Numbered from the stretch's first letter, positions 18,601 through 30,601 are shown. The stretch is 64,000 nucleotides of DNA from Klebsormidium nitens (GCA_000708835.1 DF237152.1:64938-128937); one strand, 5' to 3'. The notes: generated from the sequence alone by a model not told the origin. Program-made: numbers and translations.

Positions 18601-20246
18601 TTTTTGAGCGACAAGTCCGTTGTCAGTGTCACTGTTCCGACGCCCCTTCGCCAGAGCGTCGGGTTTCAATGACTGTCCGGTTCGATTTTTGTTTATGCAG
18701 ACCCTTCAATCCCTTCTCCTTCGCTAGACGGCTTCTCGAACTTGCGGTCTATCCGTCTGGCAAGGAAACTTCTTGTGCGAGAGAAACCTCTAGTAGATGC
18801 AGTCTGGCACCGGACATCCATCTTGACACTTTCTGAGCAAGTGCCCTAAAGCAACGCTGGAACGCCATCGTGACTCGTCTTCGCCGGCATTGTCCGTTTT
18901 GAAGCAAAAACCGTCCGCTTTTGATTATTCTCTCCACCTTGTTATGCTTATAGAGTTAGCTATCAAGGGCGCTGACGCTGACGTCTTTCCGCAGGGTCTT
19001 TACTTGTCAACAGACCATGAAAGCCGCTCACACTGATGTCACTCTGTAGGGTTTTCAATTTTTTAGTAAGCAATTAACGGCACTGACATTTGATATCAAT
19101 CCGAAGAACCATCGCATTTGTACAGAAGCACTAAATGGCCTGACACCGACGTTGATCCGCAGGGGCTGTGCTTACGTACAGAAGGGATTAGGACCGCCCA
19201 CACATACGTCAAATTCGCAAGAAGCTCAGATCTGTACGGAAGCAATAAAGGCGCTGACGCCACTGACGTCATTCCGCAGGGCAAAGGCTTCGTGACAGCG
19301 GCCGAGGTGCAGGCGCAAAAGGGCTGGCCGCCAGGGAGGGTCGAAGACGCGTTAGAAACGCTGCTAAGAGTAAGGTTCTCTACGCTCGATTCCTCATTGA
19401 CTTCTTGCTGCCGTTTTACCGATATGTTTCGATACGTCAGGGACTATTGTACGTATCAAAACCGGATGTGAATTCGTTGGCCGCCGAGAAAGCTCCCTTT
19501 GTTGAATCTGCTTCCGAGCCTTAGTTCGGTTCAGAAAACTTGGCGGCCGGACATAGCGCATCGATGTTTACCCTTCGAGAGCTGACTGGTTTCGTTTTGC
19601 CTCCTCTTGTACTGCGTAGTTCGAAAAGCCTTTCTTGTGGAAGTCTGAAAGGCAAGCTAGGGCCGTTATGTGGCGAGTTCTTTGGCGCAACTCAGGCGTT
19701 GTGGAGCCATCATACAACGTCCTGTGACAAACGTCCGCAGTCGTGCTAGTAGTTTTCGCTGCCTCCGTTCATTCCTAGCTCTTAGTGCTGGCTACATGGT
19801 GCCTCAGCGAGCCCGATCCGAAAAGAGTGATGTGAAGCCGAAGACACAAATCGCCATTCTCCGCCCCCACTCTTCATTCCATGGAGACCTAGCTGCTCCT
19901 GACAAATCGCCGTTCACTTCGGTAGGACGGCGTTGCACTGCCAGTATTCTTCGCCCTCATATCCCACTCCAGCCAGTAGTGCCTGCTACCGCAACAGGGA
20001 CTCGTACGAAGGATCATGCGAACAGATAATACAGTGGATAAAGCGGAGCATGCATCACACCACTTTATCCGCCCACTTTCCACGCTTTGGCTGATCCCAC
20101 ACAACCTCCGTTCTCTTTGGCAGGAGGGCCTTGCAATGATAGACGACGGTGATCCAGATGGGCAGCGCCGTTTCTGGTTCCCTTGCTCGTCCGGAGATGG
20201 CAACTTGAGCATAGAAGGACAACTCGGTGAAGGACCTATCCGATGA
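15662..20246 (+). CDS. SNF8: ESCRT-II subunit VPS22/SNF8 (EAP30)
   Basis: Seven exons join in phase: 15662-15718, 16225-16335, 16911-17046, 17809-17963, 18440-18547, 19280-19369 and 20124-20246. The 259-aa product matches the usual SNF8 length (about 258). Landmarks are the N-terminus [15 protein letters not shown], the helix [19 protein letters not shown], the family signature [18 protein letters not shown] with GDFYYELG, the first winged helix ([15 protein letters not shown]), the linker [12 protein letters not shown], and the second winged helix ([19 protein letters not shown]). With VPS25 and VPS36 it forms ESCRT-II, which sorts ubiquitinated cargo into multivesicular bodies. The ATG follows a G and encodes the expected start. 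Intron 5 ends in a tandem array that includes the functional 3' splice site. Confidence 0.95.
16752..16782 (+). repeat. decayed copy of SNF8 exon 3 start in intron 2
   Basis: This stretch shares an exact CAAGAAGCAG core and about 70% identity over 31 bases with the beginning of SNF8 exon 3 (from about 16919). It lies some 160 bp upstream in the same orientation. Several differences are C-to-T or G-to-A. It is the weakest of the exon-edge copies in the window and could be chance. Confidence 0.5.
18969..19279 (+). repeat. minisatellite of 54-60 bp units carrying the 3' splice site of SNF8 intron 5
   Basis: Five degenerate units begin near 18969, 19023, 19079, 19137 and 19192, followed by a sixth start at 19250. 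They share a GCxCTGAC...GACGTCA stretch, a TCCGCAGG acceptor-like core and a tail like GTACAGAAGCAATAAAG. The acceptor core is intact in units 1 and 4 and mutated in the others. The sixth unit supplies the real acceptor (TTCCGCAG, 19279), after which SNF8 exon 6 starts. Confidence 0.8.
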
Positions 20247-21237
20247 CGTTAGTGCACTGGTCCGGTTGATTCTTAGCTTTGAACATATTGAACGAGTTGG
20301 TCGAAACCAACTATGTACAGATAGAGAGGAATTTTTAGATCATAGGGCGATGAAATGGTCAACACTTTCTGGAAATGAAGCATGTGATTGGAGCAGAAGT
20401 TTGAAGAGTATATGAAAGCGTCGTCGCCGCAATTCAGCCTTCGCCTGGACACTAGCTGTACGTCCCAATCCCTGTATGATGTATCTAACATCACTGTGTC
20501 GCGGATGCTGTTGTGCGTGTCGTCGCGCTCGGTGCCTCGAACGCAACGCAGCAAAAGCTTACCCCAAAAGATGCATGCGCGCCGGCAGCTGCATGACATA
20601 CTTGCATAGCGCAAGATGCCAGCATGGCTTGGGGGAATTCGGCATATGTATGCCCAGCAAACTAGCACTCGTCTTCATGGACTGTCAGCGCCTGGAGATG
20701 CCGCTACAAGACGTTTGATTGTTGCGCTTATCAGGCGAGCTCAGCGAATGAATAGGCCGGTCCGGTTCAACCTTTGGTACGTACGGGAAGCGCGTATAAT
20801 CAAATCACGATATGCCACGTGTCAAATGTCCAAATGATCAGTTGCCGAGATGCCTTTACCTGCTTGTGTCGTAATCAGCAATTGACCACGTTCTGAGTCT
20901 CGTTTTTGACCCCGGCCTGGCTCTACTGTAGGCTCGCGCGATGAGCTCAATCGGACAAAAACGCTGACGATCGCGCGAATTGCACCTCCCTGCTGGGATT
21001 GCATGTCGCTAAGAGATCCAGGACTAAAACAAACGGTGCTTTCACAGCTCGCAACCAACTGTGCATGAGTCATCTCACGGAAGCAGAATTCCTTCCTTTT
21101 AATCTGGGTACGTAACACTGCTTTGTTGGTCTGAACTGCGGGCGCATGCATGCGAGAATCGGAAGACAAGAGGAGCAAAGAGGCGTCGCGGTATCTTCGG
21201 AGTCCGCGGAAAGACCTGTGTCTGCTCTCAAAAGAGG
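20247..21237. other. intergenic region, SNF8 / MYND gene
   Basis: About 1 kb between two plus-strand genes, holding the SNF8 3' UTR and the promoter of the MYND gene. Open frames on either strand show no family resemblance. No repeat was recognised. Confidence 0.5.
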
Positions 21238-23256
21238 ATGGCGGAAATGGTGGACGAAAGCCTGGACCGGACCGTCGAGCGCTGTGCTTCCTTGCTGATG
21301 ACGACAAACCAGGACGACCTGCAAGCGGGAATCAACCTGCTGAGTTGCAGTCTGCACATGGACAACCCAGACGTGACGAAACATTCCAGGTTACTTCAAG
21401 AGGTTGCCGCGTATCGGGGTGGGATCCTTCTAGGGCGACTGCTGTTATCTTTGCTGAAGGAGACTCCTAATGGGACCGAATCAAAGCAAGTGCTGGAGGG
21501 ATATTTCACCTTGGCGCTCTCGATCCTTTCAGCAAGCAAGGTCGTTGTGGAGCGCTGCTTGAGGAGCGACGGAACCAGAGCGGAACCGGAAATTGCCCTG
21601 AAGATTTGTGCTGCGCTGATCCACCGGATTGTAGGCAACGCACGGAATCTACCAAAGAGCGAAGATTTGCGGCACCTAAGCGAAATCGCGATAGCCGACT
21701 CCTTGGAGTGCCTCGTCAACTTTGCGCGGGGTTCCAAGAGATTCCGAGACGCCTTGAGAGACTCATTGGATCAGAGGAGCGGCTTCGAACAATTCAAAGA
21801 TCTTCTAGATGCGGAGTTTCTCAGCAGCCTGTTCGCGCCAGTTGCGCTGAAGATCCGGCTCCATCTATCCAGTCTCGCGGTCAATCTCGCATTCTCAGCA
21901 GACAGTCAATCGTGGGCGATCGACATGGGCTTGCTCAAACTGGTAGCGGCGATCTACGAAGCGTCCCCTCTTCAGGAGCTTTCCGCTCCATCCCAGCGGC
22001 GGATGGCTCCGGCGTTCCGCTGCAACAAAGTCCTGCTCCGCTTGCTCGCGGAGGATACCACAGCGGAAAAGCTCCGCGCGCACAACGCGTTCTCAGAGTT
22101 CCGGCCCCACCAGCGGAAGATCCACGACGCGGAACCGGAGCCCAACCCTTGGCAGTTCTTCGAGCAGAGGCTGCGCGGCGTGACATTCAGAGCCGACACG
22201 CCGGCGATTCTGGCTCAGGACTGGAAACTCGTGGAAGAAAGCTGTAGCGGAAGCGTTCCGGCCCATGTCGTTTGCGCGTACAAGGGGTGCGCGGCCAGCC
22301 GCGAGCCCGTCGTCGGGAAGGGTTTCAGCAAGTGCGGGCGGTGCCACGTGGCGCGCTACTGCAGGTTTGCCGCGTTTTCGGCCCGGCTTCGTTTGACCTT
22401 GGATCTTCGAGTTCCTGAGTGGAGGACGTTTTTGGAACTTCAGTCATATGCCGTCCTCTTTCCTTTCAACGTCCATCTCGAAACAAGAACCGGAATTGCT
22501 TCTCTCTCCCCCTTTCTCTACCGCCTTGTCTTCGTCTAACCGGTCTCCCACAAACTCAATCAACAGCCTTTAGCTTGGGAGTTCATCGGCCGGTCGGTTC
22601 TGTCGATCTAGCATACTACGAACAGCTGACTCTTTTGACATTCTACTTGGCCACTGCTGGATTCATCCAATATGAGAGGCCCTCTTCTGCATCTTGGCAC
22701 AAAGTCTTGAACATTCTTTTCCAATGAATGCTCCTCAATCAACGGCTTTTTGTCTGTACATCTGTTTCAAAAAGTTTGTCGTACAATCACATGCGGAATC
22801 TTTGTACGTTGCGGTGACAGAGGATGTGTCACTACGACCGTCGAGGCAGTACGCCCAGCGAGGTGGATGGAGGTTAAGAGAAGCTGTTTCAGATTGAAAG
22901 AGAATAAGATTAAAGCTAAGGTCCACAATCAGATAAAGGTTAAGTTGTTCAATGTTTGCCAGGTTCCAACATGAGCACAGAACCATTTTCTCCTTCGAAA
23001 GACTTTCAGTAACTGCTACTGACAAGATTGTTAGTGAGAGCGCTTCTGATTCACGTCATCCGCTGTCCGATAAAGATGCACCGCAATCTGCTTCGTATCA
23101 TTCACATTTTAAATGTTGTCGTTTTCACGGGGTCGATAAGCGTCTGCTTTCGCTCATGAGACACGCATCCGATGCAGCAAGGAGCACCAGAAGCTGCACT
23201 GGGCGACCCACAAGGTGCACTGCAAGGAATTTTGGGCAGGCGAAGGGGCCTTGTAG
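21238..23256 (+). CDS. MYND zinc-finger protein with helical N-terminal region
   Basis: Exons 21238-22364 and 23178-23256 join in phase 2 and give 401 aa; the ATG sits in a good context (GAGGATGG). Residues 1-340 are Leu/Ala-rich amphipathic helices resembling an armadillo-type solenoid, without a specific family match. The C-terminus is a MYND finger: C346, C351, C366, C369, C375, H379, H383, H387 and C391, with the classic HWATHKVHC ending supplied by exon 2. MYND fingers bind proline-rich partner peptides. Two departures are seen: the first Cys pair is spaced by four residues, and the usual Cys after YCS is His379. No SET domain is present, so it is not a SMYD methyltransferase. Its cellular role is unknown. 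Confidence 0.85.
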
Positions 23257-23603
23257 ATGAATTCGGAGCGCAAGTGTTTGAAGGAGGAGTTTAAGGGATT
23301 CCTGAGTGGACCGTCCGGGAATGTGGGGTGCAGGCCGTGATACTTTTCTTTGTCATAGTGTTCACGCCAAACCAAGAACCGAAAGGGTTCCTTAAGACCG
23401 ATTTTGGAGAGGTGGTACTTTTCCAATGAGTATCTCAACCTGAAGTTGGTCGAAATGCGGCCCATTCCGCCGTATGGCTTTGATTCGACCGCTACGGAGC
23501 TGGCGAGCGGCTGATCGATGGAGAAGGAATGCATTAGCACGGAAGATCCAAGAAGATGACTGCGAGCCCACCCGAACATTTAAATTCAAAAATGCAGCAA
23601 TTG

Positions 23604-23642
23604 GTAATTACGTAATTACGTAATTGCGTAATTGCGTAATTT
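23604..23642 (+). repeat. 8-bp tandem repeat
   Basis: Five consecutive 8-bp units of GTAATTAC or GTAATTGC. The two GTAATTAC units are themselves palindromic. Confidence 0.85.
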
Positions 23643-24014
23643 CTTAAGATGCGTCAGGTCGATTGCCCATCTTGGCAAACTCCTGTGTTGCCATCACGTA
23701 CGACTGAATCTAAAAACTGGCCAGATCGTCAAGGCTCTATGATGCTCAGCTAGCTGTCAGCCGCAAAGGGATACCTCGACCGGCCTTATAGTGCACATTC
23801 AATCTTGCATGTACTCACATGTACGCGTTTATCTAGATTGCTTTCAAGCTTTTCGGTGGCCGGATCGTTGAATCAATCAGACGGTCGTAGTCCTCTCAAT
23901 AAATGACAATACACTGGCGCGGCAATCAGTCATGTGAACTGATAAATGCATTCTCTATAACTAATTATACAACTATTACAATTCATGCCACGGTAGGCCG
24001 GCCCGGCCACGGAA

Positions 24015-24035
24015 GGCCGTAGGCGGCCTACGGCC
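24015..24035. repeat. GC-rich hairpin
   Basis: Arms GGCCGTAGG and CCTACGGCC are separated by CGG, set in a GGCC-rich tract at 23995-24060. No terminator-type role is expected in a eukaryote. It may be a relic of a mobile element. Confidence 0.6.
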
Positions 24036-24904
24036 GCAAATTGCCATGGCTGTGCCAGGCCCGTTACGAAAAGAGACCAAGATATCATGAGATCAGCTTT
24101 TAAACGCATACGTCTACGTACATTTATTCCGCGCCAACTTTAAATAGCAGGCAACGGTGAACCTGCGTGTGAGCCGTCTACTGATGACATGGTCGGGTAC
24201 ATGGTTCTTTCCACGGGGGCTATTGGTTTCGGTATTGAGAAGAACGCCTCAAGTCAGCATGACATATGGCACTCAACTATGTTGTACTGTTTCTAATTGC
24301 CAACTTCTCTTATGTAGCTTGGCTATTTTCCCAATCGTGCTTGAGCAATTTGCTTTGATCAAGCGCTCTTGTAACCGTCCGCACGGCAACAACGGCTAAC
24401 GCTTTTTCTGAGCCTGACCTTCCGTGATCATGTTGGTGCACAACTTCTCACTGGCAACAATGGAAGCGGAGCTGGACAATTTATGAGCTGCAACCTCGGA
24501 CAGGATTCTTCCCACGTGCTTGCAATCCAGCCAACCTCAATGTACATGAAGCGGTTGCTCGCGTCAAGTTATAGCTTAGACTAAGCTAAGGAGTTCTGAG
24601 TGTGCTGCTTTACCAAGAAACTTATCGACCTGTCTTGGCACCTCGCTGTACAACCTGGAATACATGATTGTGAATACCGGACGGAACCGAACGACCTACT
24701 CTACACAAGCCTAAGCAATGGATGTTCTTGGGCCTTGCAAACCTGCCTATCTAACCAACAGTACCGACCAGATACGAATGAGCAGCCAGTTCTTCCGCGT
24801 CCTTCTTATCCATCCCCTGCAATGTCTACACACCATCCAATCACCACCCTAGCTGACGAACCCAATGAACCACCAAGCGTCCGAACTTTGCCTCAGCGGC
24901 CAAT

Positions 24905-27900
24905 CTACACCACAACCTTCTTCACGGAAGGCAAGCCCGTCACCGCCTCCCCCTCAATCCCGCACTCGTTCTCGCCGCGCACGATCCGGAAGTACCCGTC
25001 CTCGCCCCAGCCGTAGCCCCACGAATTTGCGATCAGCCAGTAGTCGACACCGTCGTCGGTCGTGCCCCAGCCCATGAGCTTCACGGCATGCCCTCCAAGG
25101 ACGCCGCCGTACAGGTGCTTGTACACGCCGGACTTGTAGTGGGCGAAATCCTGTGCAGGGGCAGTTTTCCAGGACAGAAAACAATTGCTTTCATCTGAAG
25201 CACAGCTGCCTTCGCCCTCTTCCAAGAGGAGCTAACGGTTTTCATTTGAAAACACGCCGGACTTGCAGTGGGCGAAAGTTTGAGCAGGGGACGACCAAAA
25301 CAAGTGAGAGACTGATTCCCGCTCAATGTAGATAGCCAATGCTTCTAAAGAACCATCAATGAAGCTTTCAATAAGAGGTTGATAGGGGGAGGACCATGGC
25401 CCGAGCGGCTGAACACGGGTAGACCAAGAAGGCAGCTCCGACAAGCCTGATTGCGAAGAGGTCCTCGCTTCTCCGCGCCGTTCTCGGCAACGATGAGATT
25501 CGCGGGTAAAATCATACGCACTGGTGACACATTCTCAAGACAGAATGTGAAAACAAGCTGTTCAATCGCGGAACAATTGCTCGACACCACTTGCAAATTC
25601 CGGGAATGGTGACAGTCATTACGTAAACAACATAGATCCTCCTTTTCCACACCTCAAAGAAACCAGTCTTTCTGTGGGTCCAGCAGATCCGAATCGGGAA
25701 GAAAAACCCTACAGAGAGTACTCGAATTGCGTAAAGAATATCACAGAGAGAAGACCAGGAGCACGGAGTTGATCGCATTCCAAGATCTGCTGAAAACGTT
25801 GTTGAAGACGTAGCACCTACTTAACAGGGAACCTAGAACACGAGCAAAGGAGTAAGTGAGGTATCATCATTCTCTTATGTCCGCTCACAAAACTTCCGTG
25901 TCGCAAACAGATTCCTCACCTGGTAGACGGTGAAGGCGACCTCGATCGGCCCGTTCAGGAACAGCTCCTTCTGCAGATCCTCGACGTCGGGCCCAACGGT
26001 GTACACGTTTGCGGCGTAGTGCTTGGAGTCGCCCCACAGCTCGTCGTCCTTGCAGCCGCGGACGCACTTGGGGGTCGGCTTCACGGGGCCGCACCCGGGG
26101 TGCTTGCACGGGACCGTGTCGAAGTAGGGGTCGCACTGCGAGGAGAGACGTTTGGCAGTGTTAGGCCAAATTGCACGGGATCAAGAAGCGAGGAAAGGCG
26201 TGAAGATAGAGCGGATGTGTATTAGAGATACAGATGCAAAGAAGGAGTCGGCTAGACTGGGCTGCACCCGGGGTGCTTGCACGAAAGCATGTCAAAGTAG
26301 GGGTCGAAAGGACGATTGGCCCGTGTCAGAGGAGGAAAGGCGCAATAGATTTTGTGGTATTGAGGACGGTGGTGTCAAAGGCCGAGAAGGGGTCGGCTGC
26401 ACGGGTTTGTATTTATGGTACTCAGAGTCGGGATAGGGATCACACTGTGGAGAGACGAGCGAGCAAGTTGAGCAATGCCAAGCATGGACGGAGACAGAGG
26501 AATGTGGGTAACCACAGCGAAAGGAACGAGGAAAGCAGAGCGGAGATATGAAACGTTGCAATCAGCAAGTGCGCATGCCACGTGACCGTTCATTTCGGCA
26601 ATCTCATTTTGTAAACGCCCAAACTTCACCTTACTCCCATGCGTTTCTTTGCTCACGTGAAAGGCAGCAGAAACACACGTGGTTATAGACAATTTTAGCA
26701 ACGGGACACCACTAACGGACAATTAACACAGCAGGGGAACAGTCCAATGGGTGGCTGCAATTCACCTGCTCAGACACCACTCCGCTCCTCTCAAAGTACT
26801 CCCAGGCCCGCTCCGGCCAGCCCCCCTCGCAGCCGTCGCCGCACTCGAAACCGCAGCAAGACAGCAGGTCGTTTGTGCTCAGCGTGACGTTCTGCAGCAC
26901 AGAAAAGGGTTATGAAACCTTTAAGCACGTCGCTTAAGTGGTTGGATTTAGCGAGCTTATCTCAGTCGTTGGCTGACTGCTTCCAAGAGGTGTTTCGTTC
27001 CCTGGACCTGTTTCTCGATCCATCTTTTATCTGGGCAAACCGAATACTGAAAGCAAAATTATATGCAAGGACTCTCATAAGCCGGAAACAAGTGAAACAG
27101 GAGCAGGGAAGATGTACGAGTGTGACTGCTCCTCCTATCAGAAGAAGGAGGAACACACACACGGTTGAGACTAAGAACAAGCCCCCACCTCGTGCCCCGC
27201 GATGCAGAACCGGTCGGTGAGCACCTCCACCGCGCCGAACGCCCAGCACGAGCCGCAGTGACCCTGGTCGCGGATCGCCGACAGGCTGGGGCACGAGGGC
27301 CACTTCTGGCGAGGGTCAAAGTTCTTGGGAAGCTCCACGTCAGGATGGTGCGAACGCTTCAAGGTGAGCGGCTTTGCCAGGGGGAGGGCGTTAGGGTCGC
27401 CGGCCTTGGATCCACACAGCACCTTCAGATCGTCGACCTGTTTGGAATTGGGATGATTTGAACCTTCTCAACTGAGTCGAGCAGAGAAGCATCTCCGCAA
27501 ACATGTTGGTGGAATTTCCCCATGGTTCAGAAAGGGGAGGAAAAGAGAAACCAAAGAGCGAAGAGCACATCGGTCGGGGTGAATGGGAGTTTGTACATCA
27601 CATTAGCAGGGGATGAGATATACACAGGTTGTATCAGCAAGGGGCCAGCAGAGCACCAACTACTCTCAAAAAGTGCAGAAATGTGAATTGACTGCTAGAA
27701 GGTCTAGATTCGTTATTAGGCTGGCTGATGGCATTGCCTGGAGGAACACAACCCTGGAGGAACACAACATGAGGAAAAAGCCACATGGAGGCAGCTAGGG
27801 TCATTCCAGTGCAGACAAGGAAGAACAGAAGGTGGGGTTGGCAAGGGCATGTGATGGCAGTCCTCTACTTTGGACCGTACATCCGCAGCCTGTTCGTTGT

Positions 27901-29339
27901 TGAGAAGCTGAAAGAATCGATATAAGCAGAACAATCTCAAAGCACAGTGGTACACCAAATCACCATCCTGCCGCTCTCAAGGCGTAATGAGCAAGCTACT
28001 TTGCACAAGGTCAAAAAGCTCAGCTCAGCTAACAGAATGCGGGAACAAGCGATGCTCATGCAAATTGTGAGGAGGTATTAAAAAGTCAAGTGTATCTCAC
28101 AGTGAAACCCTCAAGCCGCTCGTTCTCTCCTGCAACCCAGGTCGCTGAGGGCTCGCTGTTGACGGCGCCGATGATGTCATCCTGCGAAAGCGAGCAGCTG
28201 ATCTTACTACAAAATCCAGAGATACACTGCAGTTGGTCCTGGATGACAAGATAAGCCGAGCAAAGTACTAATCTGCTATTATGAACTCGTACACTTGTAG
28301 ACACAGACTCCATCTCGAAAAAAAGAAAGTGTCCTCATTATCCAGGCAATATGTGCATCACTGCAAGCTGGAGAAGATATGCATTTGGGTAAGGAACATA
28401 TATTGAAGCAAATACTCTAGAAGCGCAGCTCAACTTGCAATGATCACTTTGACATCAAGTAACGGATTTCGCTGTCAAGGCTTTGAGTTGTAACACTAGG
28501 TTTACATTAGCTTGAGGGTCGTACCACTAGGTTTACATCAAAGTTTCAGCAGATGACTGTGAAAGTACTTTGCGTGCTTGATTGCAACAAGAATCTGATG
28601 AAGAGGAACTTCTAAATGGCGATGAGCAGAGTGCAAGAAGTGTAAAAACCACAATAAATCCTTTCGTCATGTTTTTTACAACAACTGCTCAGATCCAGGA
28701 TGTAATCAACAGGGTTGAGGCATCGTAAAACATCGAAGAAAGTTCACCTGAGGAACCAAGATCGCACTAGGATCGACAGTCACTTGCTGAATGAGTGGAT
28801 CAATCGGACGGATAGCCTGCACGATTGCAAGAACAGGCAACATACCCATCATTGCTTGCCTGCTAATATTCAGAGAGATGTAAATGCTTCTTAAAACCAG
28901 GGAGTTTCTGCATAACTTTGAAGCAAACCTTGCCATAGTGCTGATTAACATACAAGGGTCATAAATATTCCTTTGCAAGAAGAAGACATGTACAAAAACA
29001 AGGGAAATGATTGTCACAGGAAGTTTATGATAGAAGGTAAGGACACAAACAGGCCCTGACAGACAATCAGAGCTTCCCTGACGAGTATATCAGCCATGAG
29101 CAATCTATCTGCCGCACAACAAGCGCAAAATAACAGACCTGTGCATCGTGATTGTGAGGTACTTATTGTATTGCCAAAAGTCCTTCACAATCTGGCCAAT
29201 TTCAATAGCTCGTGGAAGCTTGGCCACGAACTTTGCAGATGATGAAAGGTTGTTAAAAGAAGGGAAAAACTCATGCTGGAAAACTTACCTGCGCAGCTCC
29301 AAGCAGCCCAATCAGGAGGAAAGTCCAAAGGAGCTTCAT
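24905..29339 (-). CDS. CTSB: cathepsin B-like cysteine protease (papain family C1A)
   Basis: Eight exons, all but the edges lying in phase 0, join: 29339-29289, 28816-28748, 28181-28101, 27907-27869, 27437-27189, 26891-26766, 26135-25920 and 25150-24905, giving 358 aa. Exon 1 is a signal peptide ([17 protein letters not shown]). Exons 2-4 make the propeptide ([24 protein letters not shown]). The mature enzyme has the oxyanion Gln138, nucleophile Cys144 ([10 protein letters not shown]), His298 ([11 protein letters not shown]) and Asn319 ([13 protein letters not shown]). The occluding-loop region reads [15 protein letters not shown], the short plant type with one His, so exopeptidase activity may be weaker than in animals. 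It should act in the vacuole or be secreted. Introns 6 and 7 hold decayed copies of the starts of exons 7 and 8. Confidence 0.95.
25252..25290 (-). repeat. decayed copy of cathepsin B exon 8 start in intron 7
   Basis: Read on the plus strand, ACACGCCGGACTTG...GTGGGCGAAA...GCAGGGG repeats the exon 8 start and acceptor region at 25123-25160 with about six differences in 39 bases. It lies about 130 bp upstream in the gene's direction. Confidence 0.8.
26250..26306 (-). repeat. first decayed copy of cathepsin B exon 7 start in intron 6
   Basis: This segment repeats 26091-26133 of exon 7, including 20 identical bases from GCACCCGGGG onward and then AAGTAGGGGTCG. Differences inside the copied part are largely G-to-A. 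The coding frame is not kept. Confidence 0.85.
26388..26452 (-). repeat. second decayed copy of cathepsin B exon 7 start in intron 6
   Basis: A third, more diverged iteration. It begins like the previous copy (GGGGTCGGCT, GCACGGG) and ends in GGGATAGGGATCACACTG followed by GGAGAGACG, matching the exon 7 acceptor border and its flank at 26118-26150. Spacing between iterations is about 140-170 bp. Confidence 0.75.
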
Positions 29340-30601
29340 GATGTCAGCTCAAGCTTCAACAGTTTCGTCCTGTCTTTGCTGCTTTCGTAAAACTTCAAAA
29401 AAGTGAAGGCTTGAAGCCTGAAGGGCCCTTGAAACCGAACACCTTCGTCAGAAATTCAAACACTGATGTCAGAGCGGGGACAAAGAGAATTAGTACCGGA
29501 CGGAAGCTAAGGCTAGGGGCTGTTGGAACCCTGGACATTGACGTCAGCCTTGGGTTGCGGACCGGGCCTGCTACGTCTTCTTATCTACCATCGGCCGTTC
29601 AAATGTCAGCTACGCCGCCCTACGCGGCATCCGACGGCAAAGGATGCACTTGGAAACCCTGTTACTAGGGATGTAGACAATGTGCATATCAGCCGTCGGA
29701 TAGCCAGTTCTACAAGAATTCGACGCTTCAGAACCAGAGAGGTCCAACTCTGGGTTGACATAACCGCAAATCCAACAGCCCCTAGCCTTAGCTTTCGTCC
29801 GGTACTGATTCTCCTTGTCCCCGCTCGAAGAATGGTGGGCAGGAGTGTCGTCGCGGCGCCTTTTCGAACGACAGTCCAGCTTGAAAGTCGCCCTGCAGGA
29901 TACACCTCAACTGCAAAATCGCAGCGACCGAGAAGAACGTCGGCTCTCCTTCTACGTCGCCAAGAACCGCACCAGTCTGCGGGAGACCGCTGCGCGCCTG
30001 GCGCCGCAGTGTAACTTCTGTCGTTGGATATTCATGTGACCAAATGATCTTACGGTACAAAAGCCTTTGAGTCCCGCCTCGGCTTCCAAAAACCTTCATC
30101 ACGTTCAATGTGCTCTCAGCTCTGACACTGACAGTGACAGTTGACTCTGAGTCTAGGCTCCGAGTCCGACTCCTAGTCATTGTTGTCTTCAGACTTGCAT
30201 TGTTCATGCAGCATGCTCACAATATTCACACGCGCAGGAAGAACCGGCCCAAGTTCCCAGGTGTTCTTGTTCCTTACAATGATACATGTAGCCTGTTGAT
30301 CATTGTAGCTTGGAGCTTGTAGGTACAAGACTTGGTTGGCAGTGTGTTCAATGTTGCATAGCGTCAACGAATGGGACAAGAGAATTGGTAGTGTCAAAGG
30401 AGGTCCTTTGGGCACAGTTTGCACTGAACACAGGTGTGTTGGCTGCTTTGAAGCAGGAATACGTGTGTTGCTATCTAAGATTCAATAGCCGGGACAGAAG
30501 GCGTGTTCTTCGTAGTTTGCGGTCAGCGTTGCTACCGTCTTACTCGGTTTGATCTTCACTGGTCCTTGGCATGAGGCCACCATACAGCATTGTAGAACAC
30601 A
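29340..30601. other. intergenic region between divergent cathepsin B and RECQ4A genes
   Basis: About 1.26 kb upstream of both genes. It holds a foldback element at 29472-29826. Beyond that, a GC-rich segment (29830-30010) is open in several frames but could not be tied to any family. The promoter elements of the two genes were not identified. Confidence 0.5.
29472..29826. mobile_element. foldback / MITE-like element with 56-bp inverted arms
   Basis: The arm 29472-29527 matches the reverse complement of 29771-29826 at 53 of 56 positions. The arms start GAGCGGGGACAA and end at CTGTTGGA. The 243-bp centre has no coding capacity. No clear target-site duplication flanks it. It is probably a non-autonomous foldback element. 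Confidence 0.8.

Larger units (their letters stand above)
23257..24904. other. convergent intergenic region, MYND gene / cathepsin B
   Basis: About 1.65 kb without a supported gene. It contains an 8-bp tandem repeat near 23604 and a GC-rich hairpin near 24015. A minus-strand frame antisense to the MYND 3' end is judged to be chance. Confidence 0.6.

Noticed and set aside
18969-19279. Regular repeats considered as a CRISPR-like array
   Set aside because: Units are contiguous and degenerate without spacers, in a eukaryotic intron; it is a minisatellite.
23154-23579. Minus-strand 141-residue frame downstream of the MYND gene
   Set aside because: It is antisense to the real MYND exon 2 and has no family resemblance, start context or splice partner.
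29815-30039. GC-rich plus-strand frame (FERQSSLKVALQDTPQL and following) as a small gene or RECQ4A 5' exon
   Set aside because: It looks protein-like but overlaps an inverted arm at its start, lacks a phase-matching splice partner and resembles no known family.
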